The notes beneath the pieces were generated by a model, which was given only the letters and a program-made list of their open reading frames with translations, was not told where the DNA came from and did not search any database. Below are positions 14,514 to 23,483 of a stretch of DNA of 51,586 bases, piece after piece. Position 1 is the stretch's first letter; every line of letters begins with the position of its first letter. Origin of the DNA: Streptomyces sp. G-G2 (GTDB lineage Bacteria > Actinomycetota > Actinomycetes > Streptomycetales > Streptomycetaceae); assembly GCF_030063135.1 (NCBI RefSeq), contig NZ_JASISO010000038.1, positions 27,891 to 79,476 of the forward strand, in the 5' to 3' direction. A program made the translations under genes and the position numbers.

Positions 14514-17468
14514 GTGACGGCGAAGGAGCAGGGTGTGAGCCCTCCCGACGGCGCGCCGAAGGGTGCCCCGGGACCCACCGGACCCGGGGGTCCCACGGGC
14601 CCCACGGGACCGCCGGGCCCCGGCCCCGCACCCGCTGCGGCCGACGACCTCACGCGGACGGACGGCGCCGCGCGGGCCACGCCCGACGACGGCCCCGCGC
14701 CGGCCGTCGGCGACCCCGGGCCGACGGGCGGCCCGGCGGCGGCCGGCGGCGACGGCACGACGGCCGCGGGCCGCGCCGCGGATCCCGCGCGCCCGCGCGC
14801 CTCCACGGCCCCGGCGACCCCGGCGACCCCGGAGCACGCTCCCGCCCCTGCCCCCACCACCACCGACGCCGACCGCGTCGAGGGCGACGAGCCCCTGCTG
14901 GCCGCCCGCGTGCACCGGCCCTCCGACCTGGTCCGGCTCCTCGTCGGCATCCTCGGCATCGCCGTCGTCCTCGCCATCGCCGCCTTCGCCCACGGCACCA
15001 CCGTCGGCCTGGAAGCGGACATCACCAAGGGCACCGGGCAGGCGCCCGACCTGCTGATCAAGGTCGCCGGCCTGGTGTCGAGCATCGCCATCCTGCTCGT
15101 GCCCGTCGCCTTCGCCATCGAGCGGCTGATCAAACGCGACGGCCTGCGCATCGCCGACGGCGTGCTCGCCGCCGTCCTCGCGCACGGCGTGACCCTCGCC
15201 ACCGACCTCTGGGTCTCCCGCGCCGCGCCGGGAACCATCCAGGAGGCCCTGACCCGCCCCACCGGCATCGGTGACCTCCTCACCGACCCGGTGCACGGCT
15301 ACCTCGCCCCCGTCATCGCGTACATGACCGCCGTCGGGATGACCCGCAGGCCCCGCTGGCGCGTGGCCCTGTGGGCGGTGCTGCTCCTGGACGCCTTCGC
15401 GATGCTCGTCGGCGGGTACACCACGCCCTTCTCGATCATCCTCACCGTGCTGATCGGCTGGACCGTGGCCTACGGCACGCTGTACGCCGTCGGCTCCCCC
15501 AACGTCCGGCCCACCGGCCAGAACCTCCTCGCCGGCCTGCGCCGGGTCGGCTTCCAGCCGGTCAGCGCGACGCGCGCCGAGGTCCCGGAGGGCCCGGAGG
15601 TCTCCGAGCAGAGCGACCGCGGCAGGCGCTACCACGTCACGCTGGCGGACGGCCCGGCGCTGGACGTCACGGTCGTGGACCGCGAACAGCAGGCCCAGGG
15701 GTTCTTCTACCGGGTCTGGCGGCGGCTCACCCTGCGCGGGATCACCACCCGGCGCAGCCTCCAGTCGCTGCGCCAGACCCTGGAGCAGGAGGCCCTGCTC
15801 GCGTACGCCGCCATCGCCGCCGGGGCGAACGCGCCCAAGCTGATCGCCACCTCCGAGCTGGGCCCGGACGCCGTGATGCTCGTCTACGAGCACCTGGGCG
15901 GCCGGACCATGGACTCGCTCGGCGACGAGGAGATCACCGACGACCTGAGCCGCAACGCGTGGGAGCAGGTGCGCGCCCTGCAGTCGCGCCGGATCGCGCA
16001 TCGGCGGCTGACCGGGGACGCCCTGGTGGTGGATCGTTTTGGCAATGTCATCCTCACCGACCTGCGCGGCGGCGAGATCGCGGCCGGTGACCTGGTGCTG
16101 CGGATGGACATCGCGCAGCTGCTGACCACCATCGGCCTGCGGGTCGGCGCCGAGCGCTCGGTGGTCTCGGCCCTGGAGGTGCTGGGCCCGGACGCGGTCG
16201 CGGACTGCCTGCCGCTGCTCCAGCCGATCGCGCTGAGCCGGTCGACCCGGGCCACGTTGCGCCGCCTGGCGCGGGAGCGCTCGACCCGCGAGCGGGAGGC
16301 CGTACTGGAGAACTCGCGGCAGGCGAAGGCCCAGCGCGAGGCGGAACGCGAGGCCGACGCGGCCGCGCGGCGCTCCTCCAAGGCCGAGTCCAAGGCGGAG
16401 TCGAAGGCGGAGCGCAAGGCGGAGAAGCGGGCGCTGGACGAGGCCCTGGACGAGGCCCGCGAGGAGGACCTGCTCAGCCAGATCCGCCAGCAGGTGCTGC
16501 TGATCCGGCCGCAGGCACCGGTGGAACCCGCCCGGCTGGAACGGATCAGGCCGCGCACGCTCGTGTCCTTCATCGCGGGCTCGGTCGCCGCGTACTTCCT
16601 GCTCTCGCAGCTCACCCAGATCGAATTCGCGACGGTCGCCGCGCAGGCCCGGTGGGGCTGGGTCGGCACCGCACTGGCCTTCTCCGGGCTGACGTACTTC
16701 GCGGCGGCGATGAGCCTGCTCGGCTTCGTGCCGGAGCGGGTGCCGTTCCTGCGGACCGTGTGCGCGCAGGTGGCCGGGTCCTTCGTGAAGCTGGTCGCTC
16801 CGGCGGCGGTGGGCGGCGTCGCGCTGAACACCCGCTTCCTCCAGCGGTCCGGCGTACGGCCGGGCCTGGCGGTGGCCAGTGTCGGCGCCTCGCAGCTCTT
16901 CGGCCTGGCCAGCCACATCCTGCTGCTGCTGTCCTTCGGCTACCTCACCGGGACCGAGAACACCACGCAGATGACCCCCTCGCGGGCGGTCATCGCGGGG
17001 CTGCTGACGGTCGCGGTCCTGGTGCTGGTGGTGACGGCGATCCCGTTCATGCGGAAGTTCGTGGCCACGCGGGTACGGGCCCTGTTCGCCGGGGTCGTGC
17101 CGCGCATGCTGGACATCCTCCAGCGGCCGCAGAAGCTGGTCACGGGCATCGGCGGGATGCTGCTGCTGACGGCCTGCTTCGTGATGTGCCTGGACGCCTC
17201 GATCCGCGCCTTCGGCGGCGGTGACACGCTGAGCCTGGCGAGCATCGCGGTGGTCTTCCTCGCGGGCAACGCGCTGGGGTCGGCGGCGCCGACACCGGGC
17301 GGTGTGGGCGCGGTGGAGACGACGCTGACGCTCGGGCTGATCGCGGCCGGGCTGGACAAGGAGATCGCGATCTCGGCGGTGCTGCTGTTCCGGCTGTGCA
17401 CGTTCTGGCTGCCGGTGCTGCCGGGGTGGATCTCGTTCAACTTCCTGACCCGCAAGGAGGCCATCTAG
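14514..17468 (+). CDS. Large membrane protein: kinase-like domain plus flippase-like (LPG synthase TM) domain
   Basis: About 984 residues in four parts. Residues 1-110 are Pro/Ala/Gly-rich with a collagen-like Gly-X-Y run at 20-36. Next come about six hydrophobic helices, including LLVPVAFAIERLI and SIILTVLIGWTVAYG. The middle is a kinase-like fold with IAHRRLTGDALVVD in the place of the HRD loop and ILTDLRGGE in the place of DFG. A charged Ala/Lys/Glu coiled stretch follows (near 610-645), then a C-terminal domain of about eight helices of the lysylphosphatidylglycerol synthase TM/TIGR00374 group, which resembles lipid flippases. The GTG at 14514 follows AGAAGAGA; GTG at 14487 is also possible. 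The substrate is unknown. Confidence 0.85.
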   Translation: MTAKEQGVSPPDGAPKGAPGPTGPGGPTGPTGPPGPGPAPAAADDLTRTDGAARATPDDGPAPAVGDPGPTGGPAAAGGDGTTAAGRAADPARPRASTAPATPATPEHAPAPAPTTTDADRVEGDEPLLAARVHRPSDLVRLLVGILGIAVVLAIAAFAHGTTVGLEADITKGTGQAPDLLIKVAGLVSSIAILLVPVAFAIERLIKRDGLRIADGVLAAVLAHGVTLATDLWVSRAAPGTIQEALTRPTGIGDLLTDPVHGYLAPVIAYMTAVGMTRRPRWRVALWAVLLLDAFAMLVGGYTTPFSIILTVLIGWTVAYGTLYAVGSPNVRPTGQNLLAGLRRVGFQPVSATRAEVPEGPEVSEQSDRGRRYHVTLADGPALDVTVVDREQQAQGFFYRVWRRLTLRGITTRRSLQSLRQTLEQEALLAYAAIAAGANAPKLIATSELGPDAVMLVYEHLGGRTMDSLGDEEITDDLSRNAWEQVRALQSRRIAHRRLTGDALVVDRFGNVILTDLRGGEIAAGDLVLRMDIAQLLTTIGLRVGAERSVVSALEVLGPDAVADCLPLLQPIALSRSTRATLRRLARERSTREREAVLENSRQAKAQREAEREADAAARRSSKAESKAESKAERKAEKRALDEALDEAREEDLLSQIRQQVLLIRPQAPVEPARLERIRPRTLVSFIAGSVAAYFLLSQLTQIEFATVAAQARWGWVGTALAFSGLTYFAAAMSLLGFVPERVPFLRTVCAQVAGSFVKLVAPAAVGGVALNTRFLQRSGVRPGLAVASVGASQLFGLASHILLLLSFGYLTGTENTTQMTPSRAVIAGLLTVAVLVLVVTAIPFMRKFVATRVRALFAGVVPRMLDILQRPQKLVTGIGGMLLLTACFVMCLDASIRAFGGGDTLSLASIAVVFLAGNALGSAAPTPGGVGAVETTLTLGLIAAGLDKEIAISAVLLFRLCTFWLPVLPGWISFNFLTRKEAI

Positions 17469-17529
17469 TTCGGGGGGCGTGCGGGCCTCGGATTGCGCCG
17501 CCCGCCGCCGCCACCGGGAGCGGCGGCGA

Positions 17530-17912
17530 GGACGCGTGCAACCTCTTCGGGGCCATCGACGCGATGCGCAGCCCCGTCGAGTACCTCGCGGAGCTGCTGA
17601 CCGCCGGGGACACGTACGCGGTGGAGGCGGTACTGCGCCGGACGGCCGCGACGCGCGCGTACATGCGGCGGATCAACCTCGGCGAGGAGCGCGACGCGTC
17701 CACCGCCCGCGGGCCGTGTGGTGCGACTGGCCGCGGGCCGCGGGCCGCGGTATCCGGGAGACTACTTCCATGACGAACTCCCCCGGCTCCGTGCGGCCCT
17801 GGCCGGGGCGGCCCCCGAACCGGCCGCCCTGCTCGGCACCTTCCTCGACCGGGCCGAGGCGCAGACACCGATCGAGTTGTGCGCCCAGTACACCTCGACA
17901 CCCGCAACCGCC
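17530..17912 (+). pseudogene. Frameshifted remnant of an unrecognised gene
   Basis: Coding-like sequence moves between all three plus-strand frames. It starts with MRSPVEYLAELLTAGDTYAV from 17564, passes through HRPRAVWCDWPRA near 17701-17740, then YPGDYFHDELPRLRAAL near 17750-17803 and FLDRAEAQTPIELC to about 17883. Each piece ends in junk (for example VSGRLLP and stop). Joined, they read like a single soluble protein of about 110-130 residues broken by at least two indels. I do not recognise the family. Sequencing error is possible but less likely given the adjacent truncated hemY. Confidence 0.55.
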
Positions 17913-18468
17913 GCTGGAGCTGCTGCGGCTCGCCCTGACCGAGTCCGCCTCGCCGTACGCGGGCCGGGGCTTCGCCTTCATCGCGCACACCGGGGAGGCG
18001 CACTTCCTGCCGGAGGGGAACGGGTTCCTCGTCCCGGCCGTGGACGGGCACACCCTGAAGGCCGCCTCCTTCCTCTCCAACAAGTGGCCCTGGCTGGGGG
18101 CTTCGGCCCCGGACACCTTCGTGCTGCGGGCCTCGATCGGGCGGATCGGCGAGAGCGGGCTGCTGGACCGGCCGGACCGGCACCTGGTGCGGACCGCGAT
18201 CGCCGAACTCCACCACGCGGTGGGGCCGATGGGCGAACCCGTCGCGACCCGGGTGACCCGCTGGGACCGGGGCCTGCCGCAGTACGGCGTGGGCCACTGG
18301 GACCGGGTCGGGCGGATCCGCGCGGCGGTGGCGGAGCTGCCGGGGCTGGCGCTCTGCGGGGCGGCGTACGAGGGCGCGGGCGTCGCGGCCTGCATAGCGA
18401 CGGCCCGCACCGCCGCCACCACCCTCATCGACACCCCCACCGCCCACCCGGCCCCCGCCGGCGTTTGA
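17913..18468 (+). pseudogene. C-terminal fragment of HemY-type (copro)protoporphyrinogen oxidase
   Basis: From about 18000 the frame has LPEGNGFLVPAVDG, VLRASIGRIGES, VTRWDRGLPQYGVGHW and CGAAYEGAGVAACIATAR, the conserved last third of the FAD enzyme HemY/HemG that makes porphyrin in heme synthesis. The N-terminal FAD-binding Rossmann domain is missing and there is no start codon with a ribosome site, so about 150-180 of the usual ~480 residues remain. The stop codon TGA at 18466 lies inside a copy of a dispersed GC-rich repeat. It should be non-functional; a full hemY is expected elsewhere in the genome. Confidence 0.75.
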
Positions 18469-18725
18469 GGCGCCGCCACCTCCGGCCCTGCCGACCTGAG
18501 CCGCCGCCGGCGTGAGGCGCCGCCATCTCCAGCCCCGCCGGCGTTGGAGGGGACGACGAACCGTCCACGGTGGCTGAGCATGCCCCCGGCGGGCCCTCAA
18601 ACGCCGGGCGGGCTGGTTTTGCCCACGCGGGCCGATGTTGCCCAGGCGGGCCGGATGGGCCGGGGCGAGCTGGATGTGCGCGGCCGGGCCGGGGGTGAGC
18701 CCCGTCGGCGATTGAGGCGACGGCG
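18449..18725. repeat. Cluster of dispersed GCCGGCGTTTGAGG-type repeats; spacer
   Basis: The 319-bp spacer before the S33 peptidase contains several variants of one motif: CCGCCGGCGTTTGAGGCGCC (from 18455), CCGCCGGCGTGAGGCGCCGCC (18502 on, truncated), CCCCGCCGGCGTTGGAGG (18535 on), inverted CCCTCAAACGCCGGGCGGG (18594 on) and CCCCGTCGGCGATTGAGGCG (18699 on). Such elements are scattered through Streptomyces intergenic regions. No other gene is seen here. Confidence 0.7.
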
Positions 18726-18787
18726 GCCGGGGACACGAACGGACCTTCGCGGGGGCGGGGGCGCGGGGCGACCGCCAGGATGGGGGC

Positions 18788-20344
18788 ATGCCCAATGCCC
18801 TGCGGGTCACCGCCGCCGCCGTCCTCACCGCCTCGCTGCTCTCCACGGCCGCCTGCTCCGGCGCCGACGGCTCCGGCAAGGACGCCACCAAGGGCAAGGA
18901 GAACGCCCCGGGAGCCCGGGCCGCCCTCGACTGGGCTACCTGCCCCGCCCCCTCCGCCGCCCAGGGCACCGGCCAGGCCCCCGGCAAGGAATGGCAGTGC
19001 GCCACCCTCGCCGTCCCCCTCGACTACGCCAAGCCCGAGGGCGAGACCATCCCCCTCGCCCTGATCCGCGCCAAGGCCACCGGTAAGGGCGACCGCATCG
19101 GCTCCCTGGTCTTCAACTTCGGCGGCCCCGGCGGCTCGGGCGTCACCACCCTGCCCGGCGCCGCCAAGGAGTACGCGGCCCTGCGCGCCCGCTACGACCT
19201 GGTCAGCTTCGACCCGCGCGGGGTCGGCCGCAGCGCCCCCGTGCTCTGCGAGAGCGACGCCCAGCTCGACCGGTACTACGCGGGCGACTCCACCCCCGCC
19301 ACCCCCGCCCAGGAGCAGACCTTCCTGGCCGGGATCAAGACGTACCGCGACGGCTGCGTCCGCAACTCCGGCAAGCTCCTCCCGTACGTCGGCACCGAGA
19401 ACGCGGCCCGCGACATGGACCGGCTGCGCCAGGCCCTGGGCGACGAGAAGCTCCACTACTTCGGCATCTCGTACGGCACGGAACTGGGCGGGGTCTACGC
19501 CCACCTCTTCCCGAAGAACGTCGGCCGGGCCGTCTTCGACGCGGTCGTCGACCCGACGAAGACCGCCGAGGAGGGCGCGCTCGGCCAGGCCAAGGGCTTC
19601 CAGCTGGCACTCGGCAACTTCGAGCAGGACTGCGTGGACCGCGGCGACGCCTGCCGCCTCCAGGGCAGCACCCCCCAGGAGATCGACGCGAACATCGTCA
19701 AGCTCCAGAAGTCCCTGGCCGCCAAGCCCATCGAGGGCGTCGGCGAACGCCAGCTCACCGAGACGGCGGCGACCAACGGCATCGCCTACGCCCTGTACTC
19801 CAAGGAGGCCTGGCCGCTGCTGGAACAGGGTCTGGACGAAGCCGAGGGCGGCCAGGGCCAGTTGCTGCTCGTGATGTCGGACGCGCTCAACGGCCGCGAC
19901 CCCAAGGGGACGTACAACAACATCGGCGCGGCCAATACGGCGATCAACTGCGCCGACTCCACGGAGCGTTACACCCTGGAGCAGACGAAGGCCAAGCTCC
20001 CGGCCTTCCACGCGGCCTCCGCCGTCTTCGGCGGCTTCCTCGGCTGGGGCATGCTCGGCTGCACCGACTGGCCGGTCAAGGGCGCCTTCGAGACCCCGGA
20101 CGTCAACGCCCCCGGCGCCGCCCCGATCGTGGTCATCGGCAACACCGGAGACCCGGCCACCCCGTACGAGGGCGCGCGCAAGATGGTGGAGCGGCTCGGC
20201 CCGGGCGTGGGCGTGGAGCTGACCTACAAGGGCGAGGGGCACGGCGCGTACAACAGCGGCGACGTCTGCGTGCAGAAGGCGGTGGACGCGTACCTGCTGG
20301 ACGGCAAGGTCCCGGCCGCCCGGACCGTCTGCACCGCGGCCTGA
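18788..20344 (+). CDS. Secreted lipoprotein alpha/beta hydrolase, S33 tripeptidyl aminopeptidase type
   Basis: 518 residues with a lipoprotein-like signal ending at C23 (LLSTAAC), so it is probably membrane-anchored outside the cell. The catalytic triad is visible: S228 in GISYGT, D455 in GDPATPYEGA and H485 in GEGHGAY, with the oxyanion loop NFGGPGGSG near residue 115. This is the TAP/SlpD-type family that removes tripeptides from the N terminus of peptides and proteins. Cysteine pairs in the cap domain suggest disulfides. ATG at 18788 follows AGGATGGGGG. A strong terminator follows the stop. Confidence 0.92.
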   Translation: MPNALRVTAAAVLTASLLSTAACSGADGSGKDATKGKENAPGARAALDWATCPAPSAAQGTGQAPGKEWQCATLAVPLDYAKPEGETIPLALIRAKATGKGDRIGSLVFNFGGPGGSGVTTLPGAAKEYAALRARYDLVSFDPRGVGRSAPVLCESDAQLDRYYAGDSTPATPAQEQTFLAGIKTYRDGCVRNSGKLLPYVGTENAARDMDRLRQALGDEKLHYFGISYGTELGGVYAHLFPKNVGRAVFDAVVDPTKTAEEGALGQAKGFQLALGNFEQDCVDRGDACRLQGSTPQEIDANIVKLQKSLAAKPIEGVGERQLTETAATNGIAYALYSKEAWPLLEQGLDEAEGGQGQLLLVMSDALNGRDPKGTYNNIGAANTAINCADSTERYTLEQTKAKLPAFHAASAVFGGFLGWGMLGCTDWPVKGAFETPDVNAPGAAPIVVIGNTGDPATPYEGARKMVERLGPGVGVELTYKGEGHGAYNSGDVCVQKAVDAYLLDGKVPAARTVCTAA

Positions 20345-20362
20345 GCGCGGCCGGACGACGGA

Positions 20363-20394
20363 AAGGGCCCGGTCCGCGTGCGGACCGGGCCCTT
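20363..20394. terminator. Strong convergent terminator
   Basis: A perfect 14-bp stem (20363-20376 with 20381-20394) and a CGTG loop between the convergent S33 peptidase and moeZ. The AA...TT ends give short U/A flanks in both directions. Confidence 0.85.
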
Positions 20395-20415
20395 CCGGTG
20401 GTTCTCGTGGCCGTC

Positions 20416-21594
20416 CTAGTAGATCGGCTTCTCCGGCTCGATCTGATGGACCCAGCCGATGACGCCGCCGCCGACGTGCACCGCGTCCGAGAAGCCCGCG
20501 GACTTCAGGACCGCGAGGACCTCCGCACTGCGGACACCCGTCTTGCAGTGCAAGACGATGCGCTTGTCCTGCGGCAGGCCCTGGAGGGCGGTGCCCATCA
20601 GGAACTCGCCCTTGGGGATCAGCTTCGCGCCGGGGATCGAGACGATCTCGTACTCGTTGATCTCACGGACGTCGATGATCTCGATCGGCTCGTCGTTGTC
20701 GATCCACTCCTTGAGCTGCTTGGGAGTGATCGTCGAACCCGCGGCGGCCTCCTGGGCCTCCTCCGACACGACGCCGCAGAAGGCCTCGTAGTCGATCAGT
20801 TCGGTGACGGTCGCGTTCGGACCGCAGACCGCGCAGTCGGGGTCCTTGCGGACCTTGACCTGGCGGTACTGCATCTCCAGGGCGTCGTAGATCATCAGGC
20901 GGCCGACCAGCGACTCGCCCACGCCGGTCAGGACCTTGATGGCCTCGGTGACCTGGATGGAGCCGATGGACGCGCAGAGCACGCCCAGTACGCCGCCCTC
21001 GGCGCAGGAGGGAACCATGCCCGGCGGGGGCGGCTCCGGGTAGAGGCAGCGGTAGCACGGGCCGTGCTCGGACCAGAAGACCGAGGCCTGACCGTCGAAG
21101 CGGTAGATCGAGCCCCACACGTACGGCTTGTTCAGCAGCACGCAGGCGTCGTTGACCAGGTAACGGGTGGCGAAGTTGTCCGTGCCGTCGACGATCAGGT
21201 CGTACTGGCTGAAGATGTCCATCACGTTCTCGGCTTCGAGCCGCTCTTCGTGGAGGATCACGTTCACGTACGGGTTGATGCCGAGCACGCTGTCACGCGC
21301 CGACTGAGCCTTCGAGCGGCCGATGTCCGCCTGGCTGTGGATGATCTGGCGCTGCAGGTTCGACTCGTCCACCTCGTCGAACTCGACGATGCCCAGCGTG
21401 CCGACACCGGCCGCGGCCAGGTACATCAGGGCGGGCGAACCGAGTCCGCCGGCACCCACCGCGAGCACCTTGGCGTTCTTCAGGCGCTTCTGCCCGTCCA
21501 TCCCGACATCCGGGATGATCAGGTGGCGGGAGTACCGACGGACCTCGTCAACGGTGAGCTCGGCAGCCGGCTCAACCAAGGGTGGCAGCGACAC
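20416..21594 (-). CDS. moeZ: MoeZ: adenylyltransferase/sulfurtransferase
   Basis: A 392-residue fusion of an E1-like MoeB domain and a rhodanese domain. It adenylates and then thiocarboxylates the C-terminal Gly of small sulfur carriers (MoaD, CysO, ThiS type), supplying sulfur for molybdopterin, cysteine and secondary metabolites. Visible: nucleotide-binding GAGGLGSP, zinc-site pairs CYRC and CAVC, and the rhodanese active loop CKTGVRS near the C terminus. GTG at 21594 with AGGAG upstream gives the family's length. The frame is open further upstream only because it passes through a CRISPR-like palindrome. Confidence 0.96.
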   Translation of the reverse strand: MSLPPLVEPAAELTVDEVRRYSRHLIIPDVGMDGQKRLKNAKVLAVGAGGLGSPALMYLAAAGVGTLGIVEFDEVDESNLQRQIIHSQADIGRSKAQSARDSVLGINPYVNVILHEERLEAENVMDIFSQYDLIVDGTDNFATRYLVNDACVLLNKPYVWGSIYRFDGQASVFWSEHGPCYRCLYPEPPPPGMVPSCAEGGVLGVLCASIGSIQVTEAIKVLTGVGESLVGRLMIYDALEMQYRQVKVRKDPDCAVCGPNATVTELIDYEAFCGVVSEEAQEAAAGSTITPKQLKEWIDNDEPIEIIDVREINEYEIVSIPGAKLIPKGEFLMGTALQGLPQDKRIVLHCKTGVRSAEVLAVLKSAGFSDAVHVGGGVIGWVHQIEPEKPIY

Positions 21595-21604
21595 GGGGAC
21601 TCCT

Positions 21605-21634
21605 GGCGGGTCATCCCCACAGGCGCGGGGAGCA
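21605..21634 (-). repeat. Orphan type I-E CRISPR-like repeat at the moeZ 5' end
   Basis: On the minus strand the sequence begins ATGCTCCCCGCGCCTG and continues TGGGGATGACCCGC. It has the length, the CTCCCCGCGCC / GGGGAT palindromic core and the ATGACC end of actinobacterial type I-E repeats. There is only one copy, with no spacers or cas genes near. It lies between an A/T-rich patch (TTTAAA) and the moeZ ribosome site, where it could form an mRNA hairpin. Confidence 0.5.
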
Positions 21635-21676
21635 TTTAAAAGGTCGTTCTTGCCCGTAACACTGCCACGCCCCTCT

Positions 21677-22441
21677 TCATTCCGAGACACCCGGTCCGAT
21701 CCGCGAGACGATTTCGTCCCAGTACCCGGGCATCGAGGCCCAGGGGGCGCCGCCCGTACGGGTTCCCAGCCGGTCCGTGAACCAGATCGTGCCCGCGCCC
21801 TGCCAGCGGGCGACCCGTACCGCCTCCTCCAGGTGCGCGCGCGGGACCCCGTGCACGAGGTGGCAGAACCGCTCCGGCGGATACTCGGCGGTCCACTCCG
21901 CCACCTGCGACCAGCGGTAGTCGGCCCAGCTCCCGGAGAAGGTGACCAGCTGGTCGGCGGTCTCGGCGTAGCCCTCGTACGGGTGGGTGCCGTGCCCGAG
22001 CACGAGGTGCGGGAGGTCTCCGCCGGTCCCGAGCGTGCGCAGGGTGTCCGTCACCCTCGTCACGGCGGCCAGTCCGGCCCGGTCGGCCGGGGCGTCCGCC
22101 AGGTAGAAGCCGCCGACCCGGTACCAGTCCACGAACCGGTGCGCGTCCGAGATCATCTCACCGAACGAACGCTCCCCGTCCCGCATGGCGAGATGGCCGA
22201 GTACGGTGCCGCCCGCTTCCCGGAGCCGGGCCGCGGCCACCGTGCAGTGCGGGTCGGGGCGCCGCCCGGGGCCGTCCGCCACATTGAGGACGGCCCAGTG
22301 CAGCGGGGTGCCGGGGCGGGTCAGCTCGGCCCACTCGACGGGGGCGACCAGCGGGTGCCCGTACCCGGGGACCCCGAGGCCGAGCTGCCCGGCCTCGGTG
22401 GCGGGCAGCCGGGCCCCGGGCGGGGTGGTCAGATGCGGCAC
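21677..22441 (-). CDS. Spherulation-specific family 4 (Sph3/GH135-like) protein
   Basis: 254 residues with the spherulin-4 pattern: an N-terminal GYGHPL segment after LGLGVPGY, NVADGPG, a central DWYRVGGFYLAD and late HLVHGVP and IWFTDRLG. In Aspergillus the related Sph3 is a GH135 TIM-barrel hydrolase acting on galactosaminogalactan. No clear signal peptide is seen, so it may act inside the cell or the start may be mis-set. The start overlaps the end of the epimerase gene by 13 bp, so the two are probably co-translated. It is the last gene of a four-gene group. Confidence 0.85.
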   Translation of the reverse strand: MPHLTTPPGARLPATEAGQLGLGVPGYGHPLVAPVEWAELTRPGTPLHWAVLNVADGPGRRPDPHCTVAAARLREAGGTVLGHLAMRDGERSFGEMISDAHRFVDWYRVGGFYLADAPADRAGLAAVTRVTDTLRTLGTGGDLPHLVLGHGTHPYEGYAETADQLVTFSGSWADYRWSQVAEWTAEYPPERFCHLVHGVPRAHLEEAVRVARWQGAGTIWFTDRLGTRTGGAPWASMPGYWDEIVSRIGPGVSE

Positions 22442-23424
22442 GCCGCCTCCATCCAGATGTCCGCGAGCGATTCCTCCAGATTGATCCGGGGCCGCCAGCC
22501 GAGCCGGTCGCGGGCCGTGCGCACGTCGGCCTGCTGCCAGGTCCCGCAGCCGTCCGGGTAGGGGTACGGCGGGGCGGCCGCGGCCAGCTGTTCGGCCGTG
22601 GCCTCGGCGCGCGGGGAGCCGATCGCGGCCAGGCCCGGCGGGCGGCCGGGGTGCGCGTGCGGCTGCTGCGGTGCGTCGAGTTCGTGGATGGCGCCGCCGT
22701 AGCCCGCGACCCGGGCCAGTACCCCGGCCGCGTCGCGCAGCCGGACCGCGCGGCCCGTGCCGATGTTCACGACGCCCTGCGCGGCGGACAGCGAGGCCGC
22801 GTGCACGGCCCGGGCGACATCGCGTACGTCGACGAAGTCGCGCTGTACGCCGAGTCCGCTGAGCTTGAGTTCCGAGTCCCCCGACTGCATGGCGCGGCGC
22901 ATCGCCTCGGCGAGCCTGCCGAGCGGGGACCCGGCGGGGGTGCCGGGGCCGACGGGCGAGAAGACGCGCAGGACGACCGCGTCCAGGCCGGAGCCGAGGA
23001 CCAGTTCGGTGGCGGCGAGCTTGCTGACGCCGTACGGTCCGCCGGGTCTGGGCACGGCGTCCTCGGCCGTGGACGATCCGGGCTGGCTGGGCCCGTACTC
23101 GGCCGCGCAGCCGAGCTGCACCAGCCGGGCCCCGCAGCCGCTGCGGCGCAGCGACTCGCAGACCGTGGCGACGGCGACGGTGTTGTGCCGGGTCAGCTCA
23201 CGGGCCCCGCCGCGGGTGGCGCCCGCGCAGTTGATGACGACACCCGGGTGGACGGCGTCGAGGAAGCGGGTCAGCGCGCCCGGACTGCCGGTGGCGAGGT
23301 CGAAGCGGACGTCGGCGTCGTCGCCGCGGCCGAGCGCGGTGAGCTGGACGGCGGGGTCGGCGAGCAGCCGGTCCGCGACGTAGCGGCCGAGGTACCCGTT
23401 GGCTCCGATCAGCAGCACCCTCAT
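22429..23424 (-). CDS. NAD-dependent sugar epimerase/dehydratase
   Basis: 331-residue extended SDR enzyme. G7, G10 and G13 in IGANGYLG form the dinucleotide-binding turn, YGVSK near 134-138 is the catalytic Tyr/Lys, and RDFVDVRDVARAV marks the nucleotide-sugar subgroup. It most likely interconverts a UDP- or dTDP-linked hexose. In the company of a PelF-like transferase, a UDP-GlcNAc/UDP-GalNAc 4-epimerase role is a reasonable guess, not shown by the sequence. ATG at 23424 has no strong ribosome site. A 60-bp gap separates it from the membrane gene upstream. Confidence 0.85.
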   Translation of the reverse strand: MRVLLIGANGYLGRYVADRLLADPAVQLTALGRGDDADVRFDLATGSPGALTRFLDAVHPGVVINCAGATRGGARELTRHNTVAVATVCESLRRSGCGARLVQLGCAAEYGPSQPGSSTAEDAVPRPGGPYGVSKLAATELVLGSGLDAVVLRVFSPVGPGTPAGSPLGRLAEAMRRAMQSGDSELKLSGLGVQRDFVDVRDVARAVHAASLSAAQGVVNIGTGRAVRLRDAAGVLARVAGYGGAIHELDAPQQPHAHPGRPPGLAAIGSPRAEATAEQLAAAAPPYPYPDGCGTWQQADVRTARDRLGWRPRINLEESLADIWMEAACRI

Positions 23425-23483
23425 CGCGCGGCCCCGTGGTTTTTTGGCTGGCCGGTCATGTCTTCTTCTCCTTGTTGGCGCGG

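Noticed and set aside
17564..17773. A functional 69-residue protein starting at 17564
   Set aside because: The frame degenerates after about 45 residues, while related coding-like sequence continues in the other two frames, which fits a decayed gene better.
21600..21700. CRISPR array near moeZ
   Set aside because: Only one repeat copy was found, with no spacers, second repeat or cas genes in the window.
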